64,000 nt of DNA from an uncultured Paracoccaceae bacterium (GCA_947494445.1 CANLVD010000009.1:1-64000), one strand, 5' to 3'; positions 47,801 through 54,843 are shown, numbered from the stretch's first letter. Numbers and translations are program-made. The notes: generated from the sequence alone by a model not told the origin.

Positions 47801-50800
47801 GTATAAGTCGTACCTGCGGCATCTGCTGGTGCAAGCGGCACAGGCAGACTGTCGACGATGGTCAGGCCGGTATCTCCCGCGCCGTCAAAGAATCCGTCAG
47901 CACCCACTTCGAAAGCGACCGCGTCACCATCTCCGTCAACCACTTGCAGGTTCAATCCGGTCGCGTTGGATGGAATTTCGAAGCCTGTAGGCAAGGTATC
48001 GGAAATTACGATGTCCCAGGCGTCATCAAAGCCGCGGTTTTCAACGACAATCGCGAATTTTACCAATGCCCCGTCGGTGACATTGTCGAGATCAGCATCG
48101 ACATTGAACACGCTGCGCACATCGCCCGAGAAAGCGGGCCCGGCGTCACCGGGCGCTGTCCATGTCGTGGCCGGGCCACCGCCCGAGGTGTCGCCCGTAA
48201 TTGTACCGGTCTGATCCGGTTCGGTGAAGCTGACCACCGACTTGCGGATTTGCAGGTTAGGCGAGACCCGCTCGATGTCAGTCTCTGTTGTGGCCTGCCA
48301 TGTGGATCCGGTGCTGTCACGCCCCAGCGCCCAGACCTCATTGGTGGATGTGCCCGAGGTCGATGTTTCGCGCGCTTCGACCGTGTAGAGCAGATCCATC
48401 GTGACAGGGACGCTGGGATCGCTGTCCAGAAACGTGCCAAAATCGATCTGGAAGCTGAAAGGCCCACCCGGATAGGTCACATTCGGGTTGACCAGAAGAT
48501 CGCCCGGATCATCGGTGTAGATCGCATCCGCTTCCTGATCGATGTCGAATGAAGGGCCGTATTTGATCTCGTTGAGTGCCGGAATATCAGCATTCACATT
48601 GTTCAGCGCATCAGCCATGAAACTGAGCGAAGACATGTCCAGAAGCGTGTTGTCGGCAAAGTCACGGACCCGGAACTCGCGCGCATCCGCAGATGGCAGA
48701 TCGATGGTGACGCGGTAGGTGACATAGTCGCCCACGCCGAACGTGTCGGTCTGTCCGGTATCGCCATTGACCGCGTAGACTTCCTTGCTGATTGTCGGTG
48801 TGCCTGTCGTGATCGACGCGGCGCTGGCTTCGGTCACGGGATCAAAGACCGTATCGGCGTCCGAGCCGTCGACATCTGCACTGATGGTAATGCTGTTGCT
48901 CAGCGTGTCAGAGACATCAATCGGATCGGGAGTGGCAGCACCGGTTTCCTGATTGGTCCGGTATTCCTGCAAGATCACTGACCTGAACACGACGGTGATC
49001 GTGGACGGCCCGTCGCCCGCACTGTCGCCGCCGTACTGGTCACCCGACAAACGGCCCAAACCGCCCATCTGCGCCGAGACATCGAACTGAATATCCGTCG
49101 TGCCATCCACATTGGGCGTACCAACAGAGACATTCGGCCCGCCATAAGTGAAGGTATCGCTGGTGGTCACCCCGTTCTGTGACACTTCCAGCGTTGGCGC
49201 GAACGTCAGATCAACATCCTGACCATCCCCCAGCACATCATCAAGAATGATGTTCTGACCGGCCCAGTAATCGGAAATATCGATGCTGATGGTCCATTCC
49301 AGACGATCATCTGGGCTGGCCTCGCCCGAGCCGTCCAGATCAATCAAAGACACTGTTTTCTGAACCGAGATCGCCTCGATTGTGGTTTGCGTATCGGTGC
49401 CGTCACCATCAAATCCGACAACCGGATCAGCGCCCGCGTCAAAGGGATAAGGCACTGTATCAACGGTCACCTGACCGGTCAGGGAGCTTTCGTTGATCAG
49501 GGTGTTTGCCGCCGGCGCACCATTGGTGCCGACGGTTGTCCCTGCGCCACCGGCGGTGCCATCGCCGATATAGGCCTCATACGAAATGCTGATCGGATCC
49601 GCACCACCGACCGAACCCGGATCCAGGGTCAGTATCAGTACATTGTCCGTGCCAACCGTAGCCGCCGGTATCTCGGTCACGGTAAATGTGTAGCCACTGA
49701 CCGTGAAACTGCCACCTTCGGTGTCGCTTACGGGCATGCCATCAACCTCCAGAGTGCCGGGCAGATAGATCAACTGCGGGCCGAACTGGTCCGTGATCTC
49801 GAAATTGTCGTAGGTCTGACCGTCTTGCAGCACCACATCCAGCGTGAATGTCAGCGGAAAGTTCGGGCCGGGCGGGTTGTCATCAATTTCGCCGGTTTCG
49901 TTGGTGAATGACTTCGAGATCGCCGCAGGTTCGATTGAAACGGTTTGCGTGGCCGGAGACCCATCGACGACAAAACCATCGGTCGTATCATCATAGAAGG
50001 TCTGCGCCCGGAAAATCTTGTCCGTGCCGTAAATATTGCTTGCGTCAGCAGGATCGAAAGTAGTCGTAAAATTCACGGTTTCCGTGTCGGCAGTGGTCAC
50101 TTCCAGGATCGGAAGCTGATAAATCTGCAGAACCGCGTTTTCATAACCCGCACCTGAGGGAAGAGCTTGCCCGGTCACCGGATGGTTGGCAGGCGATGGA
50201 GTGCCGCTGCTGTTGTAACTCACCGTATCGACCGGGTTGAGCGCCTCACCCTGATAGGTGGCGGAGGTCGAACCGTCTGTGCCCTCGGGGATCCAGACGT
50301 TTACGTAGGGAAACTCGGCCGTGTCCGGTCCCGGATTGGACAGCGAGACAGAGAAGGAATAGCTCTCCCCGGGTACAGATTCCCCGCCGCCACCAATACC
50401 GGTTTCAGCCGAAGACGCCATCGTGTGCGCCCAGTCAGCCGCGACAAAGGCCTGTGCCTCGACCGAACCGGTAACCACTTCAAGATCCCAGTCGCCGCCA
50501 AGACCTGCCAGTCCGGTCAGGTCGTCGGACGCCGCAACATCTGCACCAGTGGCCGCGGCCCATGCGGCAACATCTGCGCCATCGCTGCCGAAATCACATC
50601 CGTAGATCAAAAGATCGCCTGCGTCCGACAGGGCAGCACCCAGGGCCTGCGCCAAGGCTGCGTGATCGTTTGCCAGCGTTTGGGAGGTTACCGTGGACGT
50701 GCCAAGCGACAAACTGCCCTCGCTGCCGTGGGACAGGATGTGAATGGCATCAAGATCACTGCGTCCACTCAGGGCCGTGACAATCGCCTGCGCCCCGTCG

Positions 50801-51141
50801 CTGGAAGCATCGACCATGATGATTTCTGCGCCATCTGGCACCTGCGCCGTCAGGCCAGCCACATCGTCCAGCCCACCGTCGATGACGTAGACGGAATTCT
50901 GTGCAGATGCCGAAGCCAGATCAGCGGCCAGCGTTTCTTGTGATGTATCGGAGACCTTCATCGCGGCGTCGGTTTGTCCGGCTGCAAGCGTATCGGCGAG
51001 CGTATCTACAAACTCGGCACCCGCTGCACCATCGAACATCATCCGGGGCTCAAGAACCTGAAGATCATCGCTCGCGCTTGGATCCTCGGACGGGTTGGGT
51101 TGAGGACGGTGGCCGTCTGCGTTGCGGTCGAAATCCATCAC
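38815..51141 (-). CDS. Giant DUF4347 multi-domain surface protein (4,108 residues)
   Basis: A very large acidic protein with no ordinary signal peptide. Order: N-terminal tail with the LEPRMMFDG motif (residues 30-38); DUF4347 domain (about 80-240) with ILSHGSEGSLSLG and LLIYGCDFG; DUF11-like and beta-sandwich repeats (about 245-1260); VCBS/cadherin units (1265-1490); thrombospondin-type-3 calcium repeats around a beta domain of about 170 residues (1490-1895); about 16 cadherin-like units of roughly 95-130 residues (1925-3800); a C-terminal region of about 290 residues ending SEQQQLLSALRKLG. No RTX nonapeptides are seen. Only three cysteines were noticed. Start: GTG at 51141 has GGAG eight bases upstream; ATG at 51138 is the alternative. 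It is followed by TolC and preceded by two HlyD-type genes, so it is probably exported and displayed or shed as an adhesin or biofilm protein. Confidence 0.9.
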   Translation of the reverse strand: MMDFDRNADGHRPQPNPSEDPSASDDLQVLEPRMMFDGAAGAEFVDTLADTLAAGQTDAAMKVSDTSQETLAADLASASAQNSVYVIDGGLDDVAGLTAQVPDGAEIIMVDASSDGAQAIVTALSGRSDLDAIHILSHGSEGSLSLGTSTVTSQTLANDHAALAQALGAALSDAGDLLIYGCDFGSDGADVAAWAAATGADVAASDDLTGLAGLGGDWDLEVVTGSVEAQAFVAADWAHTMASSAETGIGGGGESVPGESYSFSVSLSNPGPDTAEFPYVNVWIPEGTDGSTSATYQGEALNPVDTVSYNSSGTPSPANHPVTGQALPSGAGYENAVLQIYQLPILEVTTADTETVNFTTTFDPADASNIYGTDKIFRAQTFYDDTTDGFVVDGSPATQTVSIEPAAISKSFTNETGEIDDNPPGPNFPLTFTLDVVLQDGQTYDNFEITDQFGPQLIYLPGTLEVDGMPVSDTEGGSFTVSGYTFTVTEIPAATVGTDNVLILTLDPGSVGGADPISISYEAYIGDGTAGGAGTTVGTNGAPAANTLINESSLTGQVTVDTVPYPFDAGADPVVGFDGDGTDTQTTIEAISVQKTVSLIDLDGSGEASPDDRLEWTISIDISDYWAGQNIILDDVLGDGQDVDLTFAPTLEVSQNGVTTSDTFTYGGPNVSVGTPNVDGTTDIQFDVSAQMGGLGRLSGDQYGGDSAGDGPSTITVVFRSVILQEYRTNQETGAATPDPIDVSDTLSNSITISADVDGSDADTVFDPVTEASAASITTGTPTISKEVYAVNGDTGQTDTFGVGDYVTYRVTIDLPSADAREFRVRDFADNTLLDMSSLSFMADALNNVNADIPALNEIKYGPSFDIDQEADAIYTDDPGDLLVNPNVTYPGGPFSFQIDFGTFLDSDPSVPVTMDLLYTVEARETSTSGTSTNEVWALGRDSTGSTWQATTETDIERVSPNLQIRKSVVSFTEPDQTGTITGDTSGGGPATTWTAPGDAGPAFSGDVRSVFNVDADLDNVTDGALVKFAIVVENRGFDDAWDIVISDTLPTGFEIPSNATGLNLQVVDGDGDAVAFEVGADGFFDGAGDTGLTIVDSLPVPLAPADAAGTTYTVTDMPSAEQGAVTYELGGAGGAVTTIDPAVDLPLVLTADEAATLSFVETPGFPLPIDDFVIDVDGSVETIAIAKQTGLADRTNGEAGGADDNLIVITYDLQLVASVPEGTQINTATITNVSAIEGGTSENSYGDNRSNNATVTVDYFPTAEDDSIDVGENGTFTGQLITGSTDGQTADDNPGSETLVITEINGNAVDFSSGPVTITLPSGAEVTVSEDGSYTYDPNNAFEALDLNDPASDLFTYTLEDDDGNASTATVDVAITGENDPPVTEDDFYALDGTGDPVDISDILDDDSDIDSDDEFTITAIEGVPIVPGTSQSIPAPSGNGTIEITADGDGNIVSLVYDPIPGYEGTEVFNYEITDLQGGTAIGNVILGPDKDDDGIADTVDLDDDNDGILDTTESTNHLVTDTLNTTTLANGDNQTDTPSGTIEGIANGSGVGFDLTYELQGGATWNDGVSFESPQGGLTDDFIRVQPNNTDFDNGDVAVYTLDFTGPVTDLNFAIGGIDANDTIQITAYLNGAEIPLPTTAYQTSSGNLNYYNGSRNTFVGVAPGNVANFSNEQVDVTVLAAVDKIVITTGKTPTTPAGSPSSGTVTLSLSDFAFRGLQDTDGDGVPDACDLDSDNDGISDLVESGQDASVVDTNNDGVHDGAVNADGIPLAANGGAGVAPVNSDGDSIPDYLDLDSDGDGIADNIEAQTTLGYVAPSNADSDGDGVLDSYDTGAQDGVFGGSFGTPVDTDGDGTPDYLDEDSDNDGLDDVDESGIALTGTDTDNNGIDDGSDATYADPNGSVNVPESDLNNADGGGEVDFRTIVPNPDVFVVEEDGVLNTNILTNDPNNTALTVTEFNVPGIGAVTVDPTTGGTAVIPGVGELTILPDGTLTFTPVPDYTGAVPQVTYTVTDPNGVTSSTTIDISIDPGPDPEDDSFTGLEDTPLPINLLPDNGAGADDLGDGLGSATIQTLPPASEGVLQYTNASGNPVNVVAGTPLTPAQLATLTFVPAADFSGTVTPFTYILTDTDGDESGPATVNILIDGVPDVADDSFATLEGNPIAINPIANDPDPDGDGPSTVALTPGTIPPATTGTLTYDSGGGTIVTVNPASPPQNLTPEQAATLTFTPFVDPADSDNNFTGTVPPIGYTITDADGDSDVGSIVIGVGASVDAVNDSLITQQDVTIPLTPTVNDDMGGPNAAVVISTFPDPTTEGVLTYTDGTGTLQTIDGSGGPVVLTPAEFASLNFDPLPDFAGPVSGVTYEIQDPGVNGSAPQTDTAVISIFVDGTPSAENDVYAGNEDTPVPLDILGNDQILDGVDSVTIDSIPPATDGVLTYIEDGTGTEITVSAEDELSATEAASLVFTPADDFNGPVTQFDYTVTDTDGDTDSATVDITIDAVPDALNDTYLTPEDTPIDLDILPNDDQGDGIVSVTIDTIPLASEGELVYADAVTGNPVVVTPGTVLTPGEAASLEFRPAPDFNGEVTPFDYTISEADPDGAGPDTADTSSATVTIFVDPAPDAVDDILTTDEDVPVDLNVLTNDDTGNGLITVSIDVIPPATQGVVTYLPDGATEPVTITSGDLPAALTPTEAATLEFVPEEGFVGPVDPITYTVTDESGDTSTASVLVTVNGIPDLANDVFAGDQDVNVPLDPLANDPDFGDGFASAVFDNLPDATTEGTLFYTPDGTATPVAVPLGLPLSQAEMASLIFDPVPTFIGSLTPLNYTVTDTNGDTDTAQISGFISPNIETEDDTYQTDENTAIPLSNLGNDEVGDPDSTVALTNFAGIGAGVVTYVEDGTGSIITINPASPPADLSLAEFATLEFTPNDIDDDATMTFDYTVTPSAGFSTNLASTSTVTINVDTLPDAVNDFYGGVDQEEGQPVDLGNAVTGILANDDDGSGISATGPVVTIDSVPPATEGALSYTADGGGTITLTAGDIGTAAAELSAAELATLTFTPFTDPGDPTNNFSGQVTPIDYTLFDNDPDTDITNPADSDSAQIFIEVDDNPNAIDDVITVPEDQSTPINPLGNDDQGDGPASVTVDVGTPPSGTLTYLSDPDDPTSVTVITDPTTLTPEQTATLEYTPDPDNPSTVPVVIPYTITDQDGDTDSGTITINIDLAPDATNDSFVVEEDSATPVSINPLPNDDPNGGTAGDPGNPGATVTFDNLPDPGTEGTLFYTPSGGGQTAITAGTVVDYNDLATLTFLPVTDFDGVLNVDYIVTDGDATSGIPALGDPETAQATITITMDPGPDPQDDAVEGKEDQPLPINVLTDNGSGADDPGSGIAVATFDPTTFPNPATEGVLTFVRGGSTITLSAGSPPADLDLTPAELATLVFTPVEDFNGLVATPVEYTLTDIDGDVSGPAEITITIDPTPDTEPDTLYVPVPDPDNVPDAVVPVLVNDEDPGTLDPASIQLIAPTGATGVTPTSFTVPGEGTWSVDTTAGTVIFSPQPGFGQDPTPIVYTVAEDNPDPDRSGPTLVVVDYGPSATDDVSDPTPPGTPAVIDVLANDTGGDTVNPASVEIVDPSDPSGPGLSELVVPGQGTWSVNPTTGVITFTPEPGFVGDPDPIEYSVEDNQGNRSDPAEVLADYTPIATDDTGPPSPPTDPVTVSVLDNDTTGDTPVPGSVSIVPPATATGIVTAVDPTDPTGDPIVTEFTVPGEGTWTVNPDGSITFDPEPGFIGGRPSVEYTVADEEGNRSPPATLTMLFPLGNPGEELGNSGPNFEDPEDIFDPEREDESLIVDVIVRETADNELGLGGTQSLDTGVNTRLGVEHPILAAINSLSSLDGTRTLDTGGLIEFSGLPNPNPIAQAVDSYDTSLLPGTPVTGSGLGDLNLLGSGAIGPDFLDQDANYLGGNGPLDTSIFESRTDRASFGGQGRDVGITATFASRQIVVRSEELNSGTSPITSFDLQSRGGPVEISRMGDKTMTVRGLSEGTSTFDFTAMSENGDRYMGTLTLDASTCRITINPDQISETSSFSTETQRITQSGQSEQQQLLSALRKLG
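39700..45350 (-). repeat. Array of about 16 cadherin-like domain repeats in the giant gene
   Basis: Each unit begins with an acidic turn and a hydrophobic strand, as in DDSFTGLEDTPLPIN, NDVYAGNEDTPVPLD, NDTYLTPEDTPIDLD and DDAVEGKEDQPLPIN, continues with a TxxGxLxY strand and ends with YTITDxDGDxD. Twelve units match this form closely; one before and three after are variants. The units differ enough at DNA level that they are domain repeats rather than recent tandem duplications. DxDGD turns suggest calcium binding, which stiffens such rods. Confidence 0.85.
45460..46680 (-). repeat. Thrombospondin-type-3-like calcium repeats in the giant gene
   Basis: Two groups of DxDxDGxxD repeats are visible: KDDDGIADTVDLDDDNDG at about 46600-46670, then DTDGDGVPDACDLDSDNDG to DTDNNGIDDGSDATY at about 45460-45985. 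A beta-rich segment of about 170 residues, including YYNGSRNTFVGVAPGNVANF, separates them. The spacing of acidic residues is that of calcium-binding type-3 repeats. Confidence 0.75.
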
Positions 51142-51206
51142 GTGCGAAGCTCCATTCTAGGGCCACCCGACAAGGGCGAAGTCTCGGGGTGAGACACGGG
51201 GAGTTT

Positions 51207-51224
51207 GGTTAAATTGTGGTAAAC
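51207..51224. promoter_or_regulatory. Shared 18-bp motif upstream of the giant gene
   Basis: GGTTAAATTGTGGTAAAC lies 66 bp before the giant-gene start. A near copy, GGTTAATTCGTGGCAAAC (15 of 18 identical), sits at 55062-55079 in the other promoter region of the locus. The TTAA-N7-TAAA layout is close to the CtrA consensus TTAA-N7-TTAA, so a CtrA-type site is a possibility. Confidence 0.45.
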
Positions 51225-51232
51225 AAACGGGG

Positions 51233-51259
51233 AAAATTGGTAGTTCCGGTACCAATTTT
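51233..51259. promoter_or_regulatory. 27-bp palindrome upstream of the giant gene
   Basis: AAAATTGGTA and TACCAATTTT form a perfect 10-bp inverted repeat with a seven-base spacer (GTTCCGG). It lies in the 151-bp gap between the M50-HlyD gene and the giant gene. With no T-run beyond the AT arms it is more probably an operator than a terminator, though the arms would fold in RNA too. Confidence 0.5.
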
Positions 51260-51292
51260 GAAGCGTGTTTCCACATGTCAAAGAGGCGAGTG

Positions 51293-53446
51293 TCATGCCG
51301 CCGCCTCGCGGACAAGGACACGGGCGATCTGTTTTCCAATGCGCGAGGCAAAGGATATCGGCTTTGATTTCAATACCATGCGGCCTCTGATCTCCTGATC
51401 AAGGTCAGGCATCAGGCCATCGCGAACCTCTGCGGTCACGGCGAAATAGGCACCGATGGGCACAAGCCGGGCGTCGCTTCCGGTCTCAACTGGAACCAGT
51501 CCGCCTTGCAGGGTCGAGAAATGTTCAGAAGCCAGTGAGTCCACTGCGAACTCCGCGACGGTGATGTCGTTGAGATCAAGCTTTGAGAGCACAGGATCAT
51601 CAGGGACAAACAGGCCCGTAGCAGCGCGGTCCAGACGGTCATGGGCATCCTCTGACAGATAGCCCGACAGTTTCAGCGGCCCGGGAGTGGCTAGCGTGAT
51701 CAGCACCTGTTTGTCATCCACATGGATGCCCGGCGCAAGCGCTGGATCAACGGCCATGACCCGGCCGGAAATCTCTGCGCGCAGCGTCAGCCGGTCGACC
51801 TCGTCGGCCAGCGCCTTGAGGGCCTGAACTTCCGCTTCGCGCTGTTGCAGCAGCACTTGTCGTTGGCCCAGATCGGATTGGTCAGACGCAATCCGCGCCA
51901 GACGCCTGTCCAGCAATACTAACCGATGGTCCGCCTGTTCCTTTGCGGTCAGCAGATCCGGGCTGGCCAGCACCATGAGCGCGTCGCCCTTGCGCACTTC
52001 CGCGCCGACCTGAACCAGCATCTGACTGACGCCTGCCGGTTGGGGCGCAAAGACCTTGCGCTCCTCCGAATAGCGCAAGAGCCCGGTTGCATGCAGATCA
52101 CCCTGCATCGGAACAAACAGGAGTGCGACAGCCCCGCCAAGCAGTCCAAGTGTCAGCCAGGTCCGGCCCCTGCGCAGGATGCGTCCGCGATTCTCGCCCC
52201 AAACAGCCAACTCCGACCAGATCGGCTTGATGATGAAGAACACGATCTCGATGGCAAAAAGCGCTACGCCAAGTGCCTTGAAAAATAGGTGGTAGACGAT
52301 CAGTGCAATGCCAAGAAACAGGAAAAACCGGTAAATCCAGACCGCATAGCCATAAAGGATGACCCAGGCTTGCGTGCGCCGTGGCATCCGTTCAGGCGGC
52401 GGATCGCCAAGTGCGAAAAGCGCCTCGCGCAGTCGCCAGCGCGACAAGGCAAAGGCGCGCGGTTGCAGGTTCTGGATGCCAAGGGCATCGGCCAGAAAGT
52501 AGTACCCGTCAAAGCGCATGAACGGGTTGAGATTGACCACCAGCGACAGCACCCAGCTGGAACTGGCCAGCGCAAATGCAGCCGACCGCAAACCGCCGTC
52601 AGGCAGGAACACCCAGACCAGCGTGGCGATGACCGCAATCCCCAGCTCCACCAGCACGCCGCCGGCATCAACCATCAGCCGGTCCCGCCGCCGTGTCAGA
52701 CGCCACGCGTCCGAGACATCCGTGTAGAACAGTGGAAACAGAACCATGAAGGCCACACCCATGGTCGGCACCCGCAGCCCGCGTTTGACCGCCTGATAAG
52801 CGTGTCCCAACTCATGCAGAAGCTTGATCACGACAAGCGAGGCTGCGTAGGTCGCAAGCCCCTGCAATGAGATTGCACCGCGCAGATATCGCTCCAACTC
52901 TGCCATCTGCCGTGTTGCGAGATAGACAGCTATGATGCCGGTGCACATCAATGCCAGCACGAAGGCGCGGGTCATGAATGGCTGCACAAGGGGCAGCGTT
53001 GCGTGCAGGAACCGATCGGGGCGCACCAGCGGCACCCGGAAAAACAGATAGCGATGGGTCAGCATGCCCAGAAGCGTGGTTCGCCGTGCCTCGGCCTGTT
53101 CCGCGAAATCCTTCGACGGGCGGCCAAGCGGTGTCTCGAACAACCCTTGCACGTTGAGGAATTTCACCAATGCACCCAGTTCCTGATCACCAAGCGTGCT
53201 TGCGACTTTTGCCTCGAACGCGGCTTTCAGCTTGTCGACGGAGCCGGAGGCCCAAAGCCCGATCACCTCGACCGCGCGCTGCCCGATCTGAAAATACCGG
53301 TGCCGTGCAGGGTCATAGATCACCCAGCTTGGCGCACCCGACAGCAAGGGTGCGCCCTTGCTGATCCTGAGATCCTGTCGCAGGCCGGGCAACGGCATAT
53401 CTCCGGGCAATGGGGTCACTACAGACCCACCCTTTGCCGCAGCCAC
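51293..53446 (-). CDS. M50 (site-2) metalloprotease-HlyD adaptor fusion
   Basis: This 717-residue protein combines an intramembrane metalloprotease with a membrane-fusion adaptor. A PqqD-like segment comes first (about residues 35-105, YDPARHRYFQIGQRAVEVI). The M50 core has zinc ligands in LLHELGHAYQAVKRG (His211, Glu212, His215) and the third ligand region NLNPFMRFDGYYFL (Asp313), among eight or so membrane segments. From about 450 to the end is a HlyD-type periplasmic arm: LHATGLLRYSEERKVFAPQPAGV, a coiled-coil (LDRRLARIASDQSDLGQRQVLLQQREAEVQ) and the returning lipoyl strands. The start GTG overlaps the upstream gene by 28 bases; ATG 53398 is an alternative. The place between two HlyD-type genes and the giant protein indicates a role in its processing or export. 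Confidence 0.85.
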   Translation of the reverse strand: MAAAKGGSVVTPLPGDMPLPGLRQDLRISKGAPLLSGAPSWVIYDPARHRYFQIGQRAVEVIGLWASGSVDKLKAAFEAKVASTLGDQELGALVKFLNVQGLFETPLGRPSKDFAEQAEARRTTLLGMLTHRYLFFRVPLVRPDRFLHATLPLVQPFMTRAFVLALMCTGIIAVYLATRQMAELERYLRGAISLQGLATYAASLVVIKLLHELGHAYQAVKRGLRVPTMGVAFMVLFPLFYTDVSDAWRLTRRRDRLMVDAGGVLVELGIAVIATLVWVFLPDGGLRSAAFALASSSWVLSLVVNLNPFMRFDGYYFLADALGIQNLQPRAFALSRWRLREALFALGDPPPERMPRRTQAWVILYGYAVWIYRFFLFLGIALIVYHLFFKALGVALFAIEIVFFIIKPIWSELAVWGENRGRILRRGRTWLTLGLLGGAVALLFVPMQGDLHATGLLRYSEERKVFAPQPAGVSQMLVQVGAEVRKGDALMVLASPDLLTAKEQADHRLVLLDRRLARIASDQSDLGQRQVLLQQREAEVQALKALADEVDRLTLRAEISGRVMAVDPALAPGIHVDDKQVLITLATPGPLKLSGYLSEDAHDRLDRAATGLFVPDDPVLSKLDLNDITVAEFAVDSLASEHFSTLQGGLVPVETGSDARLVPIGAYFAVTAEVRDGLMPDLDQEIRGRMVLKSKPISFASRIGKQIARVLVREAAA

Positions 53447-54843
53447 GAAATCGGACGTCTCAGCAGGATGAAGCCCAGACGGTGCTCAGCGCCAAAGACC
53501 TGCGCAGTGCCGCGTGCGCCGATGCGAAGATCAGCCTGAGTGTCGCCGGTTGCATCTGCCGTCAGCGCAAAGGCCAGTGTGCCATCTTCACCCGCACTTG
53601 CCTGATAGGCACCACGCACCAGTTTGGCCTCGATCGGGGACAGGGGGTCACGATCAAGGAAAATCTTAACGAATGCGCCTTCCTCCAGCACGATATTGTC
53701 GTCAATCGCCAGCGAGATCGAAAACTCCAGCAAGGCAGGGTCGGCAATTTCCAGAATGCGCTCACCGATCTGCACCGGACGGCCCGTCCATGCGGATGTG
53801 TCGTCGATCACCGCCACTCCGGAGCGCAGCGCCCTGATCTCCGTCCGCTCAAGACGAGAGGCTGCCTGATCCCGCTCAACCACCGCCAGATCCCGCTCCG
53901 CCTCGGCAATTGGCACTTGTCGTGCGGCGTCTGGATCAAGGAACGCACCCTGCTGCAATTGCGCGAGTCGCGTCTCGGCCACGATCACTGCCTGCGCCGC
54001 GATGTCGAGCGCGGCTTTCAGATCTGTATCCTCAAGCCGCGCAATCACCTGACCGGCTTCAACCTGTTGGTTTGGCTGGATCAGCAGGCTGTCGATCACG
54101 CCATCCAGCGGGGCTGTGACCAGAGCTGCATTCTTGCCTGTAACCTCAACCGGGGCCAATGCGGTCAGCGGGGCTTTGACAAATGTCATCGCCAGCAAGG
54201 CCGCAATCAGGGCCGGTATCGCAACCGAACGCAATCTGGGCCATCTGCGGTCAACCGATCGTCCGGCAAGAGCCGTCCATGCATGTGCATAGGCCTCGGA
54301 CAGGCGATCAGCCAGCGGCAGGCTGTCTTCAGGCCAATCCCGCTCCCGCGCGATGAGAACAGAGGCAAAGACACGCCCCCGGCGCGACTTCAGTGGCATC
54401 CAGATGAAATTCGGGAACCCGTAGCTCATGGCCTCCTGGCCCGCACCTTGTGCAAACTCAGACACCCGAAACCGGAAACTCTTTGCTGCCCGGCCGTCCT
54501 TGAGAACATCTGCCGCAAGCCCTTCGATCCACCGGGTCAAGGGCGCGTTGGCATCAAAATTTGGGACCGACGAGATCGCAGCGACCCGAGCACGTGCGCG
54601 GTGGCACAACACAAAGGCCTGACGAAACCCCAGCACGGATCGGCTTTCATTGGCCAGATGATAAATCAATTCCTCAACCGTCGCGCTGCGCCGCAAATCA
54701 GCTTCAAGTTGTACGATCCTGAGCAGGGCAGCGGTCTGCGATCCAGCGGTACCCGCGGCATCCGGCTTGCTGCGCGGGGGCTGCTTTCCACCCGGTTTGA
54801 AAGGCGTTACCTTTGGGTCTGACGGGGTGCCGGGTTCGCTCAA
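53419..54843 (-). CDS. GAF-like domain-HlyD adaptor fusion
   Basis: This 474-residue protein has a proline-rich cytoplasmic tail, then a GAF-like domain (about residues 50-190, TVEELIYHLANESRSVLGFRQAFVL... RVFASVLIARERDWPEDSLPLADRL), one membrane segment (VAIPALIAALLAMTFV, 207-222) and a HlyD-type periplasmic arm. The arm has the lipoyl half GVIDSLLIQPNQQVEAGQVI, a helical hairpin (about 280-330) and the barrel strands after. A cytoplasmic sensor domain joined to a membrane-fusion protein is unusual and suggests export gated by a signal. It is the first gene of the minus-strand secretion transcript and overlaps the M50-HlyD gene. Confidence 0.82.
   Translation of the reverse strand: MSEPGTPSDPKVTPFKPGGKQPPRSKPDAAGTAGSQTAALLRIVQLEADLRRSATVEELIYHLANESRSVLGFRQAFVLCHRARARVAAISSVPNFDANAPLTRWIEGLAADVLKDGRAAKSFRFRVSEFAQGAGQEAMSYGFPNFIWMPLKSRRGRVFASVLIARERDWPEDSLPLADRLSEAYAHAWTALAGRSVDRRWPRLRSVAIPALIAALLAMTFVKAPLTALAPVEVTGKNAALVTAPLDGVIDSLLIQPNQQVEAGQVIARLEDTDLKAALDIAAQAVIVAETRLAQLQQGAFLDPDAARQVPIAEAERDLAVVERDQAASRLERTEIRALRSGVAVIDDTSAWTGRPVQIGERILEIADPALLEFSISLAIDDNIVLEEGAFVKIFLDRDPLSPIEAKLVRGAYQASAGEDGTLAFALTADATGDTQADLRIGARGTAQVFGAEHRLGFILLRRPISWLRQRVGL

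Noticed and set aside
38815-51141. RTX toxin or hemolysin
   Set aside because: No GGxGxDxxx nonapeptides, no activating acyltransferase and no HlyB-type ATPase nearby.
53410-54822. 470-codon plus-strand frame over the GAF-HlyD gene
   Set aside because: The minus-strand frame has a membrane helix and lipoyl motifs; the plus-strand translation is Arg/His/Cys-rich without motifs.
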